Assembly (NCBI GenBank): GCA_002723085.1
Contig: PBNK01000038.1
Coordinates: 1 to 54,579 of the forward strand
Source of the DNA: Crocinitomicaceae bacterium
Lineage (GTDB): Bacteria > Bacteroidota > Bacteroidia > Flavobacteriales_D > Parvicellaceae
Direction: 5' to 3'
DNA: 54,579 nucleotides
How positions within the stretch are numbered: position 1 is the stretch's first letter; each line of letters opens with the position of its first letter. Made by a program: the position numbers and the translations under genes. This document shows positions 50,320 through 54,579 of this stretch, in pieces. The notes under the pieces were generated by a model. The model was not told the DNA's origin. It did not search any database and worked only from the letters and a program-made list of their open reading frames with translations.

Positions 50320-52014
50320 ATGATTTTAAAATTTAAATTTTTCAACTTTTTTCTTATTCCAATTTTTTTAGTTAATGCTCAAAGTAATTTAATTGATACT
50401 TCATTTAGATCTCCTATTGGAATCCCCCTTAATTTATCTGGGGACTTTGGTGAATTACGATCTAATCACTTCCATACAGGGTTGGATATTAAAACAAATG
50501 GGAAAACAAATTATAAAATGTATGCCATACAAGATGGTTTTGTTTCTAGAATAAACATTTCTCATTGGGGTTATGGAAAAGCAATTTATGTAGATCATCC
50601 TAATGGTTATACTAGTGTGTATGCACATTTAAGTAGATTTCCTGAAAAAATAGAAAAAGTAATTAGAGAATATCAATATCAAAAACAAAATGAATCTGTA
50701 ACTTTATTATTAGATAGTTCAAAAATACCAGTTGCTAAATCTGAAGTTATAGCTTATTCAGGCAATACAGGCAGTTCTTCTGGACCCCATTTGCATTTCG
50801 AGATAAGAGAAACTAAATCTGAAAAACCTGTAAACCCTTTGCTTTTTAATTTTGAAGTTCCTGACCATAGGTCGCCATTAATTAGAAACATTAAATTTTA
50901 TCCATTAGATGGAACTACCATTAACAATAAATGTCAACCATCATCATTTAAAGCAATTAAAAATAATGGGGTTTTTATTTTAGATCAGGTCTCAAAAATC
51001 ACATTTTCTGGTCCTTTTGGAGTTGGAGTTGATGTGGTAGATTATTTTGATAATTCTAGTAATAAATGTGGTGTATATTCAATAAAAATGTATTTGGATA
51101 ATCAACTTAAATTCAGTCAAAAAATGGACAAACTTGATTTTTCAACTAATAGGGATATTAATATTCATAAAGACTATATAGAATATCATAATAAAAGGCG
51201 ACATTTTCATAAATCATTTATTCATTACAATAATAAATTAGAAATATATGATACTACTTTAGGAAATGGTGTTGTTCATATAAATGATTCAAATGAGCAT
51301 GAAATTAAATATGTAATTAAGGATTTTGCTGGAAATAAAAGTGTTGCGAAAGTAAAAGTGATTTTAAATCAAAATAATCAAATCTGCTCAGCAGTAACAT
51401 CAAAAGAGTGGTTAAAAGAAGACGCAGAAAATACTATTCAAAAAGAGGGCTTTAAAATTTCATTGCCTTCAAATGCATTGTATGATTCAGTTGCCTTTAA
51501 TTTTCAATGGAAAAATGAAAAAACCCTAAAAATCATGAATAAAAATATTCCGCTTAGGGAAAAATTTATACTTTCTATGAAATTGGGAACTCAAATGGAC
51601 TCCTTATTTGATAAAGCATTTATTGCTGAAATAAATTCAAAAAATAGAGTAATTAACAGAAAAGGTGAATATAAAGAAGGTTGGGTATCATCTCAAATAA
51701 AATCATTTGGAAACTATCAGTTAATGGTAGATACTAAACCTCCAATAATTCAACAATTGTATTTTTCAAAAGAAGAAGCCGTTAGTAAAAAGTTAACATT
51801 TAAAATCACAGATAATTTAAGTGGCTTGCAACATTATAATGTATGGATTGATGATGTTTGGGTGCTGTCTAATTATAGTTTTAGAAACAATCGATTAATT
51901 GTGCCATTTGATAAATATTGTCCAATAAATAATGGAACTCATTCGTGCAGAGTTGAAGCAATTGATGAAAGAAATAATATTTCAGAGTTAAAATTTGAAT
52001 TCACTAAAAAATAA
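50320..52014 (+). CDS. M23-family (LytM-type) metallopeptidase, exported
   Basis: 564 residues with a signal peptide (cleavage near VNAQ, residue 20). The LytM domain lies near the N-terminus with zinc ligands in NHFHTGLDIK and GPHLHFEIRE (about residues 50-165), both intact, so the enzyme is probably an active peptidoglycan endopeptidase. The remaining 380 residues are beta-rich, with Ig-like segments (GVGVDVVDYFDNSSNKCGVY; LTFKITDNLSGLQHYNVWID) that may bind substrate or partners. Divergent from the coiled-coil/zapA operon, which fits a cell-envelope/division neighbourhood. No exact promoter box was found on this strand. Confidence 0.92.
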   Translation: MILKFKFFNFFLIPIFLVNAQSNLIDTSFRSPIGIPLNLSGDFGELRSNHFHTGLDIKTNGKTNYKMYAIQDGFVSRINISHWGYGKAIYVDHPNGYTSVYAHLSRFPEKIEKVIREYQYQKQNESVTLLLDSSKIPVAKSEVIAYSGNTGSSSGPHLHFEIRETKSEKPVNPLLFNFEVPDHRSPLIRNIKFYPLDGTTINNKCQPSSFKAIKNNGVFILDQVSKITFSGPFGVGVDVVDYFDNSSNKCGVYSIKMYLDNQLKFSQKMDKLDFSTNRDINIHKDYIEYHNKRRHFHKSFIHYNNKLEIYDTTLGNGVVHINDSNEHEIKYVIKDFAGNKSVAKVKVILNQNNQICSAVTSKEWLKEDAENTIQKEGFKISLPSNALYDSVAFNFQWKNEKTLKIMNKNIPLREKFILSMKLGTQMDSLFDKAFIAEINSKNRVINRKGEYKEGWVSSQIKSFGNYQLMVDTKPPIIQQLYFSKEEAVSKKLTFKITDNLSGLQHYNVWIDDVWVLSNYSFRNNRLIVPFDKYCPINNGTHSCRVEAIDERNNISELKFEFTKK

Positions 52015-52116
52015 CTTTAATAAAATTGATTACTTTTCAACAATTAGTAATTCAATGTAGTTAGTTTCATTTAATTTTATTTCTTTAGATATAAATTACT
52101 TAACTAAAAAAAATCT

Positions 52117-53451
52117 ATGGCAAAAACCAAAAAGTCAAAAAAAATATTTGTACTAGATACTTCTGTTATTTTACACGATCATAATGCTTTAAATTGCTTT
52201 GAAGAAAACGATGTAGCTATTCCTATTACCATTCTTGAAGAATTAGATAATTTTAAAAAAGGAAACGATACTAAAAATTATGAAGCAAGAGAGTTTATTA
52301 GAATTCTTGATAGATTAAGTAAAGCCTATACGTTACAAGATTGGATCCCAATTAATGGAGAAGGAAAAGGGAAGTTTAAAATTGTGATGGAAAATGAAGA
52401 TTTGAATGACGATGCCGTTTCAATTTTTGGTAACAAAAACGATCACAAAATTTTAAATTCAGCATTGAGTTTGCAAAAAACAGAAAGTGAATCTAAAGTG
52501 ATATTGGTTTCTAAGGATATCAATTTAAGATTAAAGGCTAAAGCATTAAATATTGTTGCACAAGATTTTGAAACTGGCAAAATAGATAGAGAAAGTTCTT
52601 CATATTCTGGTCGCCAAATTCTAGAAGATGTTGAGTCAGATTATATAAATAAGCTATATAAGCAAGGTCATGTAGATGATTTATCAGTTCTTGAAAGTGC
52701 TAAAGTTGCCAATGGGTTTTATATTTTAAAAAATGGAAAAAGTTCAATTTTAAGTTATTTCAATCCATTTGATAATAATTTAGAAAGGGTTGAAAAACAA
52801 TATGTATATGGTGTAAAGCCTAGAAATGCTGAACAAACTTTTGCCTTGCATGCACTTTTAAATCCAGATGTTAAATTGGTAACTTTACAAGGGGTTGCTG
52901 GAACTGGGAAAACATTACTTGCCTTGGCAAGTGCACTGGAGCAACACAATATGTATCAGCAAATTGTTTTAGCAAGACCAATAGTGCCTTTGAGTAATAA
53001 AGATATTGGTTATTTACCTGGAAATGCTGAAGATAAGATTAACCCGTACATGCAGCCTTTATTTGATAACCTTAAGTTTATTAAAAATCAATTTGGAGCT
53101 AATGAGAAAAAGTATAGAAAAATTGAAGAGATGGAAGAAGATGGTAAGCTTAAGATATCAGCTTTGGCTTTTATTAGAGGAAGAAGTTTATCTAATGTGA
53201 TGTTTATTGTAGATGAAGCCCAAAATTTAACCCCTCACGAAATAAAAACCATCATCACAAGAGCTGGTGAAAATACCAAAATTGTTTTCACTGGAGATGT
53301 TTTCCAAATTGATACTCCTTATTTGGATGAAGATAGTAACGGATTATCTTATTTAATTGATAGGCTAAAAGGAAATGAATTATTTGCTCACATTACACTT
53401 GAAAAAGGGGAGCGTTCTGAATTAGCTAATCTTGCAAATGATTTATTGTAA
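52117..53451 (+). CDS. PIN-PhoH fusion protein (PhoH-family ATPase/RNase)
   Basis: 444 residues. N-terminal PIN nuclease domain (FVLDTSVILHDHNALNCFEE, with acidic Asp14; later LNDDAVSIFGN and VILVSKDINLR) followed by a PhoH ATPase domain with Walker A GVAGTGKTLLALA near residue 265 and Walker B MFIVDEAQNLTPHE. The arrangement resembles Bacillus YlaK and PhoH2-type RNA helicase-nucleases. The name PhoH does not imply phosphate control. The stop codon TAA is followed immediately by the next gene's TTG start. Confidence 0.93.
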   Translation: MAKTKKSKKIFVLDTSVILHDHNALNCFEENDVAIPITILEELDNFKKGNDTKNYEAREFIRILDRLSKAYTLQDWIPINGEGKGKFKIVMENEDLNDDAVSIFGNKNDHKILNSALSLQKTESESKVILVSKDINLRLKAKALNIVAQDFETGKIDRESSSYSGRQILEDVESDYINKLYKQGHVDDLSVLESAKVANGFYILKNGKSSILSYFNPFDNNLERVEKQYVYGVKPRNAEQTFALHALLNPDVKLVTLQGVAGTGKTLLALASALEQHNMYQQIVLARPIVPLSNKDIGYLPGNAEDKINPYMQPLFDNLKFIKNQFGANEKKYRKIEEMEEDGKLKISALAFIRGRSLSNVMFIVDEAQNLTPHEIKTIITRAGENTKIVFTGDVFQIDTPYLDEDSNGLSYLIDRLKGNELFAHITLEKGERSELANLANDLL

Positions 53452-54363
53452 TTGATTGATTATAAAAAAGCACGTGAATTTGGAACACTTGAGCTATTAG
53501 CTAAGCAAGTTGTAGAAGGTTTTATAACGGGTCTTCATAAGAGTCCATTTCATGGGTTTTCAGTTGAATTTGCTGAACATAGATTATACAATACTGGGGA
53601 GTCTACAAAACACATTGATTGGAAATTATATGCGCGTTCAGAAAGATTATTTGTAAAAAGGTATGAAGAAGAAACAAATTTAAGGTGTCAAATTGTTATA
53701 GACAGTTCATCTTCTATGAAATTTCCCGCTGACCAACCTTATAATAAGCTAAGTTTTTCTATAGATGCTGCCGCTTCACTTGTGTATTTAATGAGAAAGC
53801 AAAGAGATGCGGTAGGAATAACAGTATTTAATGATGAAATAGAAATTCATACTAAGCCTAAATCATCATTAACCAATCAACGGTTTATTTTATCACAGTT
53901 AGAAAATCATTTAAAAAAAGTTTATTCTGAAAAACAAAAAAAAGGAACTGACATATCATCAGTTATTAAACGTTTAGCAGAAACTTCACATAAGCGTTCT
54001 TTAATTGTTGTTTTCTCAGATTTTTTAGGAATTGATAATGTTGATGAATTGATGAATTCTTTTAAGCATTTAAAACATTATCAGCACGAAATTATTGTTT
54101 TTGATGTATCTCACTTTTCACTTGAAGAAGAATTAAATTTACAAAACAGGCATTACACTTTTGTAGATATGGAAACCGGAGAAAAAATAAAACTTCATCC
54201 TTCTGATTTTAAAGAAAAATATTTAAAAAGTAAGTCAAGCTTTAGGAAGTTGCTTAAAACAAGTTTATTACAACAAAAAATTGAGTATGTATTTGCTGAT
54301 ATTGAAAGAGGATTTGATCAAGTTTTATTGGAATACCTTATTAAGAGAAAAAAAATTATTTAA
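53452..54363 (+). CDS. DUF58 domain protein
   Basis: 303 residues. The segment KSPFHGFSVEFAEHRLYNTG, ESTKHIDWKLYARSERLFVK and YEEETNLR matches the DUF58 family, and IVIDSSSSMKF gives the DxSxS MIDAS-like metal site of the von Willebrand A-type domain. DUF58 proteins commonly work with MoxR AAA ATPases, but no MoxR gene is in this window. The start is TTG directly after the previous stop (TAA then TTG); there is no earlier ATG and the conserved MIDYKKAREFG opening begins there. This suggests re-initiation coupling with the PIN-PhoH gene. Confidence 0.88.
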   Translation: MIDYKKAREFGTLELLAKQVVEGFITGLHKSPFHGFSVEFAEHRLYNTGESTKHIDWKLYARSERLFVKRYEEETNLRCQIVIDSSSSMKFPADQPYNKLSFSIDAAASLVYLMRKQRDAVGITVFNDEIEIHTKPKSSLTNQRFILSQLENHLKKVYSEKQKKGTDISSVIKRLAETSHKRSLIVVFSDFLGIDNVDELMNSFKHLKHYQHEIIVFDVSHFSLEEELNLQNRHYTFVDMETGEKIKLHPSDFKEKYLKSKSSFRKLLKTSLLQQKIEYVFADIERGFDQVLLEYLIKRKKII

Positions 54364-54379
54364 AATTATACAATTATAG

Positions 54380-54409
54380 TTGCACCTATTTTAAAAAAAA
54401 GTAAATTTG
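54380..54409 (+). promoter_or_regulatory. Promoter of tRNA-Asp
   Basis: TTG (54380-54382), a 19-base spacer and TAAATTTG (54402-54409), an exact Bacteroidetes-type promoter. The predicted start near 54415 is about seven bases before the mature tRNA 5' end. Confidence 0.72.
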
Positions 54410-54421
54410 CCATTCCATTTA

Positions 54422-54495
54422 GGACCGGTAGTTCAGTTGGTTAGAATACCTGCCTGTCACGCAGGGGGTCGCGGGTTCGAGTCCCGTCCGGACCG
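54422..54495 (+). tRNA. tRNA-Asp (GTC)
   Basis: Cloverleaf with anticodon GTC in the loop CTGTCAC, D-arm region GTAGTTCAGTTGGTTAGAAT, anticodon stem CCTGC/GCAGG, T-arm GCGGG-TTCGAGT-CCCGT and discriminator G. CCA is not encoded (CAC follows). The acceptor pairs 5' GGACCGG with 3' CCGGACC, which leaves an A3-A70 mismatch; a T at position 3 would restore pairing. The gene has its own promoter and is followed by a terminator. Confidence 0.95.
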
Positions 54496-54507
54496 CACAT
54501 AAAAAAT

Positions 54508-54527
54508 AGTCTATATGGCTGTAGACT
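54508..54527 (+). repeat. Short inverted repeat after tRNA-Asp
   Basis: AGTCTA and TAGACT form a 6-bp stem with an 8-base loop, 12 bp downstream of the tRNA. It could serve as a processing or termination helper before the stronger terminator. Confidence 0.35.
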
Positions 54528-54533
54528 TAGAAG

Positions 54534-54565
54534 AACCTACGATGTATCAATGTCGTAGGTTTTTT
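54534..54565 (+). terminator. Intrinsic terminator downstream of tRNA-Asp
   Basis: AACCTACGA (54534-54542) pairs with TCGTAGGTT (54553-54561) around a 10-base loop, followed by Ts to 54565. A 9-bp perfect stem with a T-run; it ends the tRNA-Asp transcript. Confidence 0.85.
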
Positions 54566-54579
54566 GTTTTAGTAAATAA

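Noticed and set aside
54422-54579. tRNA-Asp as an integration site for a mobile element
   Set aside because: No integrase or duplicated tRNA 3' end is visible in the window, and the tRNA is followed directly by a terminator.

Overview
The window is a 54.6 kb AT-rich chromosomal segment of a Bacteroidota bacterium, most likely of the order Flavobacteriales; genus cannot be read from it. Supporting evidence is the short 287-residue primary sigma factor, TonB receptors with a carboxypeptidase-like N-terminal domain, DUF4249, DUF6089, DUF2490 and DUF6428 families, a long GAPDH, RNase Y, and several promoters of the Bacteroidetes form TTG or TTTG, 19-21 bases, TAnnTTTG. I see no prophage, insertion sequence, integron or CRISPR array. 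It is mostly core genome plus one surface-polysaccharide locus.

Layout. 1-2019 is uvrB, cut at its 5' end. 2021-6404 (minus) is rpoD, gap, a HAD-type phosphatase and two unknown exported proteins. 6646-10590 (minus) holds a TonB receptor with its DUF4249 lipoprotein partner, a Cys-rich lipoprotein and a possible 59-codon ORF. 10826-14092 has a DUF6089 outer-membrane protein facing a CotH/DUF2490 pair. 14177-15673 is a Do-type protease. 15759-21108 (plus) carries dapF, an unknown gene, a GNAT enzyme and an active/inactive M16 peptidase pair. 21115-23245 (minus) is a DEAD-box helicase with an RS-rich tail, then RNase P RNA.

23317-30278 (minus) runs rpsP, rimM, trmN6, a small membrane protein, mutL, two rhomboid proteases and a membrane EEP-family enzyme. 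30450-36432 looks like an oxyanion/phosphate region: Na/Pi cotransporter, DUF6428 protein and ChrA-like transporter in one operon, divergent from a porin O/P and followed by a PhoB-like regulator. 36421-39055 has a NUDIX hydrolase, two unknown envelope genes and a sterol-desaturase-like protein. 39097-48022 (minus) is a Wzx/Wzy-type polysaccharide locus. It lies directly downstream of rny, zapA and a small coiled-coil gene (to 50194). 50320-54363 (plus) has an M23 peptidase, a PIN-PhoH protein and a DUF58 protein, followed by tRNA-Asp and a terminator at the end.

The most noteworthy observations are: a DUF2490 gene whose signal peptide is encoded upstream of its first ATG with no ATG, GTG or TTG to start it; a ribosomal protein bS16 whose tail is built from fifteen 15-bp units; a perfect 11-bp hairpin plus T-run abutting the rimM start codon; the phosphate/arsenate/chromate-type operon with PhoB-box-like spaced repeats; a MutL with a degenerate endonuclease motif; and a tRNA-Asp with an A3-A70 acceptor mismatch. 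I found no clear evidence for a wholly new defence or mobile system here.
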